DNA of 64,000 nucleotides, from the NCBI RefSeq assembly GCF_040932485.1, contig NZ_JBFRBH010000001.1, forward strand, positions 3,088,212-3,152,211. The letters are read 5' to 3'. A program made the position numbers and the translations under genes. The stretch comes from Gymnodinialimonas sp. 202GB13-11 (GTDB lineage Bacteria > Pseudomonadota > Alphaproteobacteria > Rhodobacterales > Rhodobacteraceae). Below, piece after piece: positions 44,804 to 53,977 of this stretch; position 1 is the first letter of the stretch, and every line of letters starts with the position of its first letter. The notes under the pieces are model-generated. The model made no database searches. It saw only the letters and a list, made by a program, of their open reading frames with translations, and had not been told where the DNA came from.

Positions 44804-45412
44804 TCACCCAACCATCGCCTTGATCGTACGCACATTTGCAGTGTCGCCCGTCAAGGCAGGCGCACATAGAGCCTCGGCGTAAGCCATCAAATCAGCCCGC
44901 GCGACGACTCGGTCTACCAGCCCGAAGGCCAGCGCCTCCTCCGTGGTCAGCTTCGCGCCTGCCATCAGCAGCAATTTCGCCCGCGACGGCCCAACCAACG
45001 CCGCGAGCCTCCCGGGATCAGACGGCTGTGGTAGAAATCCCAGCTTTGCAACAGGGTAGAAGAAGGACGCGCCCGGCACGCACAGCCGTATGTCGCAGGC
45101 CAAAGCCATACCAAAGGCGCCACCCGCCAGCGTGCCGTTCAAGGCTGCAATCGTGGGGCACGTCAGCGCGGCCAAAGCGCCTGAGACACGCTCCCACAAT
45201 GGTGACGTTGCCAACCCTGCACGCGCTTCCTCCAGATCCGCCCCGGCGGAGAACACCTTCTCCCCCGCACCGGTCAGGACCAGAGCCAACGGGTCAGCAT
45301 TTTCAAACAGGTCTGCGAGCTCCGAAAGCATATCGCCGGTCAACGAATTTGCCTTGTCGGGTCGGTTCAGAGTGACGGTGAGCAATCCGTCCTTTTCGTA
45401 CGCTTCGATCAA
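44804..45412 (-). CDS. Enoyl-CoA hydratase/isomerase family protein
   Basis: 202 residues, shorter than a typical 255-residue crotonase. It has VTLNRPDKANSL, the oxyanion region VFSAGADLEEA and AALNGTLAGGAFGMALACD. The usual catalytic Glu positions are not clearly both present and the C-terminal helical part is short, so the reaction is open. It overlaps the SDR gene by 4 bp on the same strand. Confidence 0.87.
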   Translation of the reverse strand: MIEAYEKDGLLTVTLNRPDKANSLTGDMLSELADLFENADPLALVLTGAGEKVFSAGADLEEARAGLATSPLWERVSGALAALTCPTIAALNGTLAGGAFGMALACDIRLCVPGASFFYPVAKLGFLPQPSDPGRLAALVGPSRAKLLLMAGAKLTTEEALAFGLVDRVVARADLMAYAEALCAPALTGDTANVRTIKAMVG

Positions 45413-46161
45413 ATCAAGCCCACCGCCTTGCGAATGCCCTCATCCCGCAGCGAGATGTCGCCGCCAAGGTATGCATCGGCGGCCTCCGTGCACATCCAGG
45501 CCAAGGTCTTTGCGGGCCATTCCGGAGGGATATGGTCTTCCCAATTCAACGCGCTGACGGGGTTCACGCCGGAGGCTTTGATCTCTTTCTGCATCTGGGT
45601 CGCAACGGTGCCAGGGCTCAAACCCAAAGCGCGAACACCTTTCTCGCCCATCTCCTTGTGAAGACACCGGGTCAACATCAGGGCAGCCGCTTTGGACGAG
45701 CAATAATGCGACCAGCCCTCAAGTGCATTGGTCGCCGCGCCGGAAGATATGCCAATGATCGTGCCGCCCTTCCCTGCCATGTGTGGCAGGGCCGCGCGCG
45801 CGCCGTTGAATGTGCCTTTCAGGTTGATGTCGATGACCTGCCCCCAAGCCTCTGGATCAACGTCTTCGATCCGCGCCACGGGTTCGATCACGCCTGCATT
45901 GTTGATCACGATGTCCAGCGACCCGAAGGTGTCAACCGCCGCGTTGTAGGCCGCCTCAACCTCCCAATACCGGGCCACGTCACACGGTACGGCAAGAGCG
46001 GCGTCCCCGATCTCGCCCGCAAGATCGACGATGGCATCCCGACTGCGCGCCATCAGCACGACCTTCGCACCGAGAGATGCGAATTCCCGCGCGGTGGCGG
46101 CCCCGATCCCACGGCTGGCCCCCGAAATTGCGACGACTTTTCCAGAAACAGCATGTGCCAT
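45409..46161 (-). CDS. Short-chain dehydrogenase/reductase
   Basis: 250 residues of the classical SDR family. NAD(P) site AISGASRGIGAATAREF, NNAGV, catalytic SGAATNALEGWSHYCSSKAA (Ser, Tyr, Lys). The end ISLRDEGIRKAVGLI is family-typical. The start at 46161 gives the normal N-terminus; the open frame continues to 46458 without support. It is transcribed before the enoyl-CoA hydratase-like gene, perhaps as a 3-hydroxyacyl pathway pair, which is inference. Confidence 0.9.
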   Translation of the reverse strand: MAHAVSGKVVAISGASRGIGAATAREFASLGAKVVLMARSRDAIVDLAGEIGDAALAVPCDVARYWEVEAAYNAAVDTFGSLDIVINNAGVIEPVARIEDVDPEAWGQVIDINLKGTFNGARAALPHMAGKGGTIIGISSGAATNALEGWSHYCSSKAAALMLTRCLHKEMGEKGVRALGLSPGTVATQMQKEIKASGVNPVSALNWEDHIPPEWPAKTLAWMCTEAADAYLGGDISLRDEGIRKAVGLI

Positions 46162-46345
46162 CCGCCCGACCTTTCGCGTTTGAGTTTCCCTTGGTTCAGC
46201 CCTAGCGCCCCAGCCCTTCTTGGACCAGCCCTCACGCCTCAGGACACCGACAACCAGCAAGCTAGGGTGATCCCTACTTGACCGAATGCGCGCGGCGGCA
46301 GACCCTACATGTATACGCTTTCCCGCAGATGGAGCCGAAGATTTG

Positions 46346-47836
46346 ATGACACGTTTCTGTATTTCCCTTTCAACTCTGGCACTTGTCGCCGCCAGCCCCG
46401 CATTTTCAGACACATTGGCCACCGAAGTATGGGCCGAGTGGCAGGCGCAAGCCACCATTTCGGGTCAAACTATCACTGCTACCGAGACGCCGACTGACAG
46501 CGGTTTGACCCTGACGAACTTCATCTCGTCCTTCGAGGATGATGACATCATGACCCGTGGCGTCATTGATGAAATCCAGATGACCGAGAACCCGGATGGG
46601 ACGCTCTCAATCACGTTCTCGGAGCTTTACTCGCTCACCTTCACCTTTGAGGTCGACGAGGGCGATCCGCCCGGCAACATCGAATTGCAGTTGCGCTATG
46701 AAGGGCTTGATGTGCGTGTTTCGGGTGATGCGGGCAACCGGATCTATACCTATACCGCTGACCGCATCTTGATCACCGACGGTGCCATCTGGGGCGGCGG
46801 AAGTGAACCACCGACCATCGACCTCGATATGTTGATGACAGATGTCGCCAGCACCTATTCCGTGACCGGCGACAGCCCCGAGACGATGCGCTTTTCCAGC
46901 ACTGGGTCTGCCGGTGGCATGCAAATGGCGTTGGAGGTTCTGCCCCCGCCCGACGAGACCGGTCGCCTGAAGGCCGGCATGGTCGTGGGGGCAATCGAAG
47001 GGTCGAGCAGTGGCACATTTTCATCCATCGCGGCGCTCAACCAGGTCAGCACCGAATTGCCCGAGGGCGTAGAGCTGAGCGGCACAACGGCCTACGAGTC
47101 CTTCGCCCTGGAATTCGAATTCGAGGATGTGGGTGAGCAGTTTGCCATCGCCTATTCCAACGAGGGTGGCAGCCTTGGCGTCGCCTTCAGTGAAGAGGAA
47201 GTGTCTTACGACATCAGTGGAACAGGCATGCAGACCCGCATCACTGCAATCGACTTGCCAGTTCCAGTCGATGTCTCGGTCGCATCGTCCGAGATTGCCT
47301 TTGCCGTGCCGCTATCTGCAGGCGACGACCCGCAGGATGTATCGGTTCGACTGGCTTACGAAGACCTCACCATGGGCGATGGGATTTGGGCGATGATGGA
47401 CCCAACCAACTCCATCCCGCGTGATCCGGCCAACCTGATCCTTGATGCAACGGGTCAGATTCAGCTGTTCGTCGATCTCATGACCATTGACCCCGAAGAG
47501 ATGACAGGCCCACCGGGTGAGTTGCGCGCGTTGAACGTCAGCGAATTGCGCATTGGTGCGGGTGGTGCGGAGCTTTCGGGCACCGCTGATGTGACCTTCG
47601 CGCCGGGCCAGTTGATGCCGATGCCTGTGGGCGCGGCAGAGCTGCAACTCTCTGGCGGCAACGCGCTTCTGGATGCGTTGATGGCGGGCGGACTTGTGCC
47701 GTCCGATCAGGGCGCATTCGTGCGCGGCATGGCCAATGTCTTCGCCCGGCCCGGTGCCGCGCCGGATACGCTAGAGACAACGGTGCAGTTCGGAGCCGAT
47801 GGGTCGATCACGGCAAACGGAATTCCGCTGCAATAA
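46346..47836 (+). CDS. DUF2125 domain protein, exported
   Basis: 496 residues with an N-terminal signal peptide (MTRFCISLSTLALVAASPAF) and a long, acidic, beta-rich mature part with repeated strands and no Cys after the signal. The block LDMLMTDVASTYSV and late PVDVSVASSEIAFAVPLSAG fit DUF2125, an alphaproteobacterial periplasmic family without known function. A GGAG lies about 11 nt before the ATG. It is divergent from the SDR gene and ends in a terminator. Confidence 0.82.
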   Translation: MTRFCISLSTLALVAASPAFSDTLATEVWAEWQAQATISGQTITATETPTDSGLTLTNFISSFEDDDIMTRGVIDEIQMTENPDGTLSITFSELYSLTFTFEVDEGDPPGNIELQLRYEGLDVRVSGDAGNRIYTYTADRILITDGAIWGGGSEPPTIDLDMLMTDVASTYSVTGDSPETMRFSSTGSAGGMQMALEVLPPPDETGRLKAGMVVGAIEGSSSGTFSSIAALNQVSTELPEGVELSGTTAYESFALEFEFEDVGEQFAIAYSNEGGSLGVAFSEEEVSYDISGTGMQTRITAIDLPVPVDVSVASSEIAFAVPLSAGDDPQDVSVRLAYEDLTMGDGIWAMMDPTNSIPRDPANLILDATGQIQLFVDLMTIDPEEMTGPPGELRALNVSELRIGAGGAELSGTADVTFAPGQLMPMPVGAAELQLSGGNALLDALMAGGLVPSDQGAFVRGMANVFARPGAAPDTLETTVQFGADGSITANGIPLQ

Positions 47837-47858
47837 ACAATACCAAGAACGATTGTGG

Positions 47859-47890
47859 CGGCCCGGTCCCAATAGGATCGGGCCGTTTCG
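47859..47890 (+). terminator. Rho-independent terminator after DUF2125 gene
   Basis: Arms CGGCCCGGTCC (47859-47869) and GGATCGGGCCG (47875-47885) pair with one G-T, around CAATA, then TTTCG. The weak T-run lowers certainty, but the stem is strong. Confidence 0.7.
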
Positions 47891-47948
47891 CTTGCATGGC
47901 TCGGGCCCGCGCCCTACGTCGAAGACAACACGAGCCGAAGGGGTATCC

Positions 47949-49298
47949 ATGAGCCATTCCGAGATTGCACCGCTGACCGACGCCCTCCTGACGGCAGCCA
48001 AAACGGCCGGAGCCGATGCCGCCGATGCGATAGCGGTCGACGGCACCTCGATCCGCATCGAAGTGCTGAATGGCGCGTTGGAACTGGCGGAACGCTCGGA
48101 AGGGGTGGAGCTTGGGCTTCGGGTTTTGGTGGGTCAACGGCAGGCCTGCGTATCGGCCTCTGACGTCGAACCCAGTACGTTGACCGAGATGGCCGAACGC
48201 GCCGTCGCCATGGCGCGCCTTGCACCCGAGGATCCCAATATCGGTCTCGCCGATCCCGATGCCTTGTCCGATGTCCGGGATGGTGACGCGCTGGACCTGA
48301 ATGATCCGGGCGAAAACCCCGACCCTGCCGGGCTGGAAGCGCGCGCGCTCGAGGCAGAGGCCGCAGCGCTTGGTGTTCAGGGGGTCAGCCAGGTCTCAAC
48401 TGCTGGCGCCGCTTACAGCCGACGCCGCATCCACCTTGCGGCGTCCAACGGCTTTTCCGGCGGCTATGCCCGCAGCGATCACGGCGTTTTCTGCGTTGCC
48501 ATCACTGGTGAAGGCACGGGGATGGAGCGTGATTATTTCGGCGACAGTCGCAATCATCTGGGCGATGTGATGTCCGCCGCCGAAATTGGCCGGATCGCCG
48601 GGGAACGCACGGTTGAGCGGGCCGGTGCGAAGAAGCCGCCGACTGGAGCTTATCCGGTGATCTACGATGAGCGCATCTCCTCCGGGCTGATCGGGCATCT
48701 TCTATCGGCCACCAACGGCACCTCGATCGCTCGCGGATCGTCCTGGGCACGCGACCTTTTGGGCGAACAGGTTCTGCCCGCGCATCTGTCGCTGATCGAG
48801 GAACCCCACCGTCCGCGCACCTCGGGCAGTCGCCCATTTGATGCGGAAGGGCTGCCGACACGCAACCGCGCCATCGTCGAAAATGGCGTGCTGACCGGTT
48901 GGACGCTGGACCTTGCCACGGGCCGGAAACTCGGGATGCCCTCCACCGGCAATGCCAGCCGCGGCACCGGCGGCCCGCCTTCACCGAGCGTCGGCAATGC
49001 GCGCCTGACTGCCGGTGATTTTAGCCGCGAGGACCTGCTAGCACAGATGGGAACAGGCCTTTTGATTACTTCGATGATCGGGTCGTCGATCAACGCCACC
49101 ACCGGCGACTATTCACGCGGGGCCTCGGGCTTCTGGGTCGAGAATGGTGAGATTGCCTATCCCGTGAATGAATGCACCGTAGCAGGCAACCTCAAGGACA
49201 TGCTGCGCAGCATCGTGCCTGCCAACGATGCGCGCCCACATCTGAGCCGCGTTGTCCCATCGCTCCTCGTTGAAGGATTGACGATTGCAGGGGCCTGA
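47949..49298 (+). CDS. pmbA: TldD/PmbA family protein
   Basis: 449 residues. PmbA (TldE) with TldD forms a metalloprotease that matures microcin B17 and degrades CcdA; PmbA itself lacks the metal site. Blocks: LNGALELAERSEGVELGLRV, YSRRRIHLAASNGFSGGYAR, and the end GASGFWVENGEIAYPVNECT with NLKDMLRSI. tldD is not in the window. GAAGGGG lies 6 nt before the ATG. It overlaps the cysQ-like gene by 14 bp. Confidence 0.94.
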   Translation: MSHSEIAPLTDALLTAAKTAGADAADAIAVDGTSIRIEVLNGALELAERSEGVELGLRVLVGQRQACVSASDVEPSTLTEMAERAVAMARLAPEDPNIGLADPDALSDVRDGDALDLNDPGENPDPAGLEARALEAEAAALGVQGVSQVSTAGAAYSRRRIHLAASNGFSGGYARSDHGVFCVAITGEGTGMERDYFGDSRNHLGDVMSAAEIGRIAGERTVERAGAKKPPTGAYPVIYDERISSGLIGHLLSATNGTSIARGSSWARDLLGEQVLPAHLSLIEEPHRPRTSGSRPFDAEGLPTRNRAIVENGVLTGWTLDLATGRKLGMPSTGNASRGTGGPPSPSVGNARLTAGDFSREDLLAQMGTGLLITSMIGSSINATTGDYSRGASGFWVENGEIAYPVNECTVAGNLKDMLRSIVPANDARPHLSRVVPSLLVEGLTIAGA

Positions 49299-50061
49299 TG
49301 ACGACCTTGCCCTGCTGATCCAAGCCGCTGAAAGGGCGGGTGAGATTGCCGGGCAATTCTTCCAGCGTGATCCACAGATCTGGGACAAGGGCTCCGAGGG
49401 CCCCGTGACCGAGGCTGATCTGGCCATCGACACCATGCTGCGCGAAACGCTGCTTGGGGCGCGGCCCGACTATGGCTGGCTGTCGGAGGAAACCGAAGAC
49501 GACGCAGCGCGACTTTCCACTGATACTGTCTTTATCTGTGACCCGATCGACGGAACGCGGGCGTTTATCGAAGGCGGGCGCAGCTTTGCACACTCTCTAT
49601 CGGTGGTGCATCGCGGGCAGGTGACGGCGGGCGTCGTGTTTCTTCCGATGCGGGACAAGCTTTATGCTGCGGCAAAAGGCCAAGGCACCACGCTAAACGG
49701 GCAACCCGTTCGCGTGACCGGCGCCAAGGACCCGGCCCAATCCATATTTCTGACCACCAAGGCCAACCTTAAGCCCGAACATTGGCCGAATGGCATTCCT
49801 GCGGTGGAGCGCGCCTATCGGCCTTCTCTCGCCTATCGCATGTCATTGGTTGGGGAGGGTCGCTTCGACGGCATGATGACCTTCCGCCCGACATGGGAAT
49901 GGGACATCGCCGCTGGGGCGCTGATCATCGAAGAAGCCGGCGGCCGGGCCACGACAAGCCGAGGTGCGCCATTGGTGTTCAATGGGCAAAGCGCGCAGGT
50001 CGACGGGATATTGGCGGGGGCGCCAGACGTGCATCAGGCATTGGTCGCGCAGCGCGCTTAA
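49285..50061 (+). CDS. 3'(2'),5'-bisphosphate nucleotidase / inositol phosphatase family
   Basis: 258 residues of the lithium-sensitive Mg2+ phosphatase family. Metal and substrate motifs: GWLSEET, ICDPIDGTRAFIEGGRSFAH and FRPTWEWDIAAGALIIEEAGG. It is most like CysQ, which hydrolyses PAP from sulfate assimilation, but inositol monophosphatase cannot be excluded. TTG start at 49285, 7 nt after GAAGGA and inside the pmbA end. Its TAA overlaps the stop of the opposite 60-residue gene as TTAA. Confidence 0.88.
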   Translation: MQGPDDDLALLIQAAERAGEIAGQFFQRDPQIWDKGSEGPVTEADLAIDTMLRETLLGARPDYGWLSEETEDDAARLSTDTVFICDPIDGTRAFIEGGRSFAHSLSVVHRGQVTAGVVFLPMRDKLYAAAKGQGTTLNGQPVRVTGAKDPAQSIFLTTKANLKPEHWPNGIPAVERAYRPSLAYRMSLVGEGRFDGMMTFRPTWEWDIAAGALIIEEAGGRATTSRGAPLVFNGQSAQVDGILAGAPDVHQALVAQRA

Positions 50062-50240
50062 CGCCCCGAAATCTCGAAAATGATAACGTTCAACGGGCCG
50101 GTGGACATCATCTGCGCCGACGACAACGTGCCTTCGGCCTCAGGGGCAATGGCATAAGCGTCGGCGGGCAGGGAAAGCGTTGCAAGCACGGTGACAAACA
50201 GAAGCGAGGCCAGGAGAACAAGGGATATGCGAAGGGTCAT
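50058..50240 (-). CDS. Small exported or membrane protein (60 aa)
   Basis: A 60-residue frame starting MTLRISLVLLASLLFVTVLA, a textbook signal or anchor helix, then LSLPADAYAIAPEAEGTLSS and a short C-terminus PLNVIIFEISGR. No family is recognised. Support: signal-like start, an interlocked TTAA stop with the opposite gene as in two other convergent pairs, and a candidate small RNA just upstream. A longer frame to 50561 has no protein-like character. Confidence 0.5.
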   Translation of the reverse strand: MTLRISLVLLASLLFVTVLATLSLPADAYAIAPEAEGTLSSAQMMSTGPLNVIIFEISGR

Positions 50241-50365
50241 GGCAGCAATCTGTGGCTCAAAATGGGAGGGCGGCGAAATCTTCCGTTCGTCTACCGTGCT
50301 TACCCTTTGAACATACGCCTGCGCTTTGATTTGCACGAGTAAGGCTCTCCTTACCTCATTCAACA

Positions 50366-50490
50366 GAAGAAAAGCCCCCGGCGCGGAAGGGAGGACGCGC
50401 CAGGGGCCGGGGAGGGAGACGGACAAGTGTTTGGCGGAGCGGCCCCAGAGAGAGAGGGGAGAGGGACATGGGCCGCTCCGCAACGGCTGG
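50366..50490 (-). ncRNA. Candidate CU-rich regulatory small RNA
   Basis: On the minus strand: a perfect 12-bp stem GCGGAGCGGCCC/GGGCCGCTCCGC (50470-50481 with 50434-50445) with a 24-nt loop made almost only of C and T; a linker with CTCCCTCCCC; then a 12-base stem with one mismatch (50396-50407 with 50374-50385) whose loop is TCCTCCCTTC, followed by TTTTCTTC, a Rho-independent terminator. The repeated CCTCC-like unpaired segments resemble anti-Shine-Dalgarno RNAs of Alphaproteobacteria such as CcsR-type RNAs. No promoter is assigned. Confidence 0.62.
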
Positions 50491-50714
50491 TCAAAGGGAC
50501 AAGTGACCGGGCCAGATTGGGCAAAGAAGGGTTTCGTTCTCAAAAGTCTTTGTCGTTTCAATAGGGTTGATATGCCTTTTGTCGTCGCATCCTGCGAGGC
50601 AGGGAAACCCGACCCTCACAATGCCGTCAGCGGCCTGAAACAGGCCCTTTGCTTGACGCCCCGGCTGAGCCGCTTAAGGGTTCACGCGCAATCCAGAACG
50701 ACCGGAGACCTCCC
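50491..50714. other. Gap upstream of DUF4170 and of the candidate small RNA
   Basis: No gene seen. It should contain the promoter of the small RNA (minus strand) and of the DUF4170-waaA-lpxK operon (plus strand). A CGGCCTGAAACAGGCC hairpin near 50631-50646 and an AT-richer stretch at 50525-50580 are the only visible features. Confidence 0.35.
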
Positions 50715-50960
50715 ATGCCCCAACGCCTGCACCTTGTTTTCGGCGGTGAACTCGTCGATCCGCAACGCACCGAATTTGAAAACGTCGATGACATCCATAT
50801 CGTCGGTATGTTCAGCGACTATGACAGCGCCTATGACGCTTGGAAGTCGGAGGCGCAGCGCACCGTGGACAATGCCCATATGCGCTACTTTATCGCCCAT
50901 ATTCACCGTCTGCGGGATGAAGAGGCCGAAGCCTCCTCGACCGAAGAGCTGGGAAGCTAA
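50715..50960 (+). CDS. DUF4170 domain protein
   Basis: 81 residues, LHLVFGGELVDPQ at the start, then DIHIVGMFSDYDSAYDAWKS and AHMRYFIAHIHRL, a DUF4170 signature. GGAG sits 7 nt upstream of ATG 50715. It is followed after 8 bp by waaA. The family is often next to Kdo transferase genes in Rhodobacterales, suggesting a link to LPS core synthesis; function unproven. Confidence 0.87.
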   Translation: MPQRLHLVFGGELVDPQRTEFENVDDIHIVGMFSDYDSAYDAWKSEAQRTVDNAHMRYFIAHIHRLRDEEAEASSTEELGS

Positions 50961-50968
50961 AACGACCG

Positions 50969-52282
50969 ATGGCGCGCTCAATCTTCCTTGGCCTCTACCT
51001 TGCGTGGTCCGCCCGTGGGGGGCGCGCTTTCGCCGAGCGCAAGCTCCGCGAGCGTGTGGCCGAAGGGAAGGAGGACGCCGCGCGCCTCAATGAACGGCGC
51101 GGGATTGCCAGCCAACCGCGCCCCGATGGCCCGCTGATCTGGTTTCATGCCGCGTCGGTGGGGGAGTCTGTTGCGATACTCGAACTGGTCCGCCGGGTCC
51201 TTGAGGAACGCGATGATGCCCATGTCCTTGTGACCACGGGCACCGTGACATCCGCCGAGGTTATGGCCGACCGTCTGCCCGCGCGGGCGATCCATCACTA
51301 TGCCCCGCTTGATGCGAAAGCCTTTGTGACCGCATTCCTCGACCACTGGCGCCCCGATCTGGCGATTTGGACGGAGAGTGAGCTTTGGCCCACGTTGGTT
51401 GTGGAAACCGACGCCCGTGGCATTCCAATGCTGTTGCTCAACGCCCGCATGTCCAAGGCCAGCCATGACAAATGGCGCTTTGCGAAGGGCGTTGTGCGCA
51501 ATTTGCTTGAGCGGTTTCACATGGCGCTCGTGCAAGATGAATTGACCCAAAGCTATCTGCGCCGTCTTGGAATGCCATCGGACCGGATGAAGGTGCTTGG
51601 CACACTGAAGGAAGGGGCCGCCGCCCTGCCCTGCGACGAAGATGAGCGTGCGGAACTGGCCAAGGTCCTCGCGGGCCGCCCCGTCTGGCTGGCGGCCTCA
51701 ACCCATGACGGGGAAGAGAAGCTGGTTCTGAAGGCGCACCGCATGGCGATGCGGGCCTCCCCCCGTCTGCTCCTCATCCTGGTACCCCGCCACCCCGAAC
51801 GCGGCGATGAGGTGGCGACGCTGCTGCAAAGCGACGGCTGGCGCTTTACGCGGCGCGCGGCGGACGAAGGGCTATCGGACGACGCTCAGGTCTACCTGGC
51901 CGACACGATGGGCGAGATGGGCCTGTGGTATAGGCTCGCCCCGATCAGTTTCGTGGGTGGATCGCTGGTCGCGATTGGCGGGCATAACCCGTTCGAGCCT
52001 GCGGCCCTTGGCTCTGCCATTCTGCACGGCCCCTATGTGACGAACTTCGTCGACATCTACCAGCGGCTGTCGGAGGCCAACGCGGCGCGACTTGCTCCGT
52101 CCCCCGAAAAGCTCGCTGACCATGTGGTCACGCTGCTGAGCCCGGAAGAGGCGGCGGGTATGGCGGCGTCAGCCTGGGGTGTAATCTCCGACGGGGCGGA
52201 TGTGACGGACCGGGCGCTGGCACTGATCATGGATACGCTGGACGAGGCTGAGATGCGCACCCTGCGGGAAGGCGCGGCCTGA
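50969..52282 (+). CDS. waaA: 3-deoxy-D-manno-octulosonic acid transferase
   Basis: 437 residues. Transfers Kdo from CMP-Kdo to lipid IVA at the inner membrane. The catalytic block HAASVGE (residues 60-66, Glu66) is near the N-terminus; the donor-binding domain includes FVGGSLVAIGGHNPFEPAAL. The stop overlaps the lpxK start by 1 bp (TGATG). Confidence 0.95.
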   Translation: MARSIFLGLYLAWSARGGRAFAERKLRERVAEGKEDAARLNERRGIASQPRPDGPLIWFHAASVGESVAILELVRRVLEERDDAHVLVTTGTVTSAEVMADRLPARAIHHYAPLDAKAFVTAFLDHWRPDLAIWTESELWPTLVVETDARGIPMLLLNARMSKASHDKWRFAKGVVRNLLERFHMALVQDELTQSYLRRLGMPSDRMKVLGTLKEGAAALPCDEDERAELAKVLAGRPVWLAASTHDGEEKLVLKAHRMAMRASPRLLLILVPRHPERGDEVATLLQSDGWRFTRRAADEGLSDDAQVYLADTMGEMGLWYRLAPISFVGGSLVAIGGHNPFEPAALGSAILHGPYVTNFVDIYQRLSEANAARLAPSPEKLADHVVTLLSPEEAAGMAASAWGVISDGADVTDRALALIMDTLDEAEMRTLREGAA

Positions 52283-53274
52283 TGCGGGCGCCCCTGTTCT
52301 GGCATCAACCGGCCGGGCTGACCTCGACCCTGCTGTCACCCCTTGGGGCGCTTTACGCAAAGGGCACGGAACGGCGGCTTGCGAAGGGCCCGCGCGAGAA
52401 GGTCGGCGTGCCAGTGATCTGCATCGGCAACATCAACGCAGGCGGCACAGGCAAAACGCCAACAGTTATCGCACTGGCTGAAAAACTCCGCGACCGAGGG
52501 ATCAAGCCCCATGTCGTCAGCCGGGGCTATGGCGGATCAGTCGACGGTCCCAAGCAAGTTGATGAGCGCACCCATAGCGCCGATCAGGTGGGCGATGAGC
52601 CCCTGCTGCTGGCCGCGTTCCTGCCCACTTGGGTCGCCAAAGACCGCGCCGCCGGCGCGCGCGCGGCCGTGGCAGCCGGGGCGGAGGTGATCCTTCTTGA
52701 CGACGGGTTCCAGAACCCCGCGCTCCACCACGATCTGTCGCTTGTCGTGGTCGATGCCTGGCGGGGCTTTGGCAATGGCAAGGTCATGCCAGCGGGCCCA
52801 CTGCGGGAACCCGTAGCCTTGGGCATGGCCCGCGCAGATTTGCTGCTTTCCATCGGGTCTGAATCTGCGCAGCAACGCTTCGCCGACCATTGGGGGGCGT
52901 CCGTCACAAAGCCGCATCTCACTGGCGAGTTGGTACCGCTGCCCACTGGCCTGCCGCTGGACGGGATGCCCGTTCTGGCGTTTGCAGGCATCGGCCATCC
53001 GGAGAAATTCTTCGAAACGCTCCGTGGCCTCGGGGCAGACCTGCACGCAGCACACGCCTTGGCCGATCACCAACCGCTCAGCGACACGCTGATGACCCGG
53101 CTGATCCGCGAGGCGGATTTGCGGGGCGCTCAGGTGGTAACGACCGAGAAGGACGCGGTGCGCCTGAAGCCCGAATTCCGCGCGCGTGTGATGACCGTGC
53201 CCGTTCGGTTACGCCTGAACGAAGAAGGGCCGCTTGATGCGGCCCTTGATCGTATTCTTGATTTCGGCAGCTAA
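52282..53274 (+). CDS. lpxK: Tetraacyldisaccharide 4'-kinase
   Basis: 330 residues. Phosphorylates the 4' position of lipid A precursor. P-loop GNINAGGTGKTP at 49-60, then HVVSRGYGG, DEPLLLA and VILLDDGFQNPALHHD, which hold the catalytic acid. Acts right before WaaA in lipid A synthesis. It ends 3 bp from the stop of the opposite DsbA-family gene. Confidence 0.96.
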   Translation: MRAPLFWHQPAGLTSTLLSPLGALYAKGTERRLAKGPREKVGVPVICIGNINAGGTGKTPTVIALAEKLRDRGIKPHVVSRGYGGSVDGPKQVDERTHSADQVGDEPLLLAAFLPTWVAKDRAAGARAAVAAGAEVILLDDGFQNPALHHDLSLVVVDAWRGFGNGKVMPAGPLREPVALGMARADLLLSIGSESAQQRFADHWGASVTKPHLTGELVPLPTGLPLDGMPVLAFAGIGHPEKFFETLRGLGADLHAAHALADHQPLSDTLMTRLIREADLRGAQVVTTEKDAVRLKPEFRARVMTVPVRLRLNEEGPLDAALDRILDFGS

Positions 53275-53277
53275 GCG

Positions 53278-53967
53278 TCAGCCCGCAGCCTCAAGCTCTG
53301 CGTCAATCAGATCACTCAAAGCATCGAAGTTCATGTTGCCGTGCAACTCATCGTTCAGCACGAACGCGGGCGTGCCGGGAATATCATGGACTTCGATATT
53401 CGCCTCGTAGTTCGCAATCATCGCTTCTGCCATGGCGGCATCCGTCATGCAGGCATCCAGTTCTTCATTCGTCAGGCCCGCTGTGCGCCCGATCCGGCGC
53501 AAATTCTCGGCGACTTCCGCGGGGGAGCCTTGGGTCCATTCCGCCTGGTTTTCGTAGATCAGATCAACGATCCCGAAATAACGCAGCGGCCCGCCACAAC
53601 GCGCCATCATGCCGGCCCACAGACCATAGCGGTCAAAATAGACCTCGCGGTAGATGAAGTTTATCAGCCCGGGCTCGATATAATTGGCCTCAAGCTGTGG
53701 ATAGACGTTCTGGTGGAAGCTGCGGCAATGCGGGCAGGTGAAGCTGGCATATTCGATCAGCGTCACCGCGGCATCCGGATTGCCCTTCGACATTTCGATG
53801 ACTTCAGGCAGGTCGCCGGAAGCTGTTTCCTGCGCATTGGCAGGCTGGAACGGCAGAAGGTCCGATGCGGTTTCGACCGCCGGGCTGCCCTGGCCTTGCC
53901 ACCACAAGTAGCCGCCTGCGCCCAAAACGCCGGTGGCGCCGCCCAACAACATGGCTCTGCGATGCAT
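53278..53967 (-). CDS. DsbA family thiol-disulfide oxidoreductase
   Basis: 229 residues. The N-terminus MHRRAMLLGGATGVLGAGGY is a signal (twin-arginine-like). A thioredoxin fold with active-site CPHC (Cys78, Cys81) in YASFTCPHCRSFH, the helical insert, and cis-Pro GTPAFVLND follow. It introduces or isomerises disulfides in the periplasm. AAGGAG lies 6 nt before the ATG. It follows the DciA-like gene by 10 bp. Confidence 0.93.
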   Translation of the reverse strand: MHRRAMLLGGATGVLGAGGYLWWQGQGSPAVETASDLLPFQPANAQETASGDLPEVIEMSKGNPDAAVTLIEYASFTCPHCRSFHQNVYPQLEANYIEPGLINFIYREVYFDRYGLWAGMMARCGGPLRYFGIVDLIYENQAEWTQGSPAEVAENLRRIGRTAGLTNEELDACMTDAAMAEAMIANYEANIEVHDIPGTPAFVLNDELHGNMNFDALSDLIDAELEAAG

Positions 53968-53977
53968 CGTGATCTCC

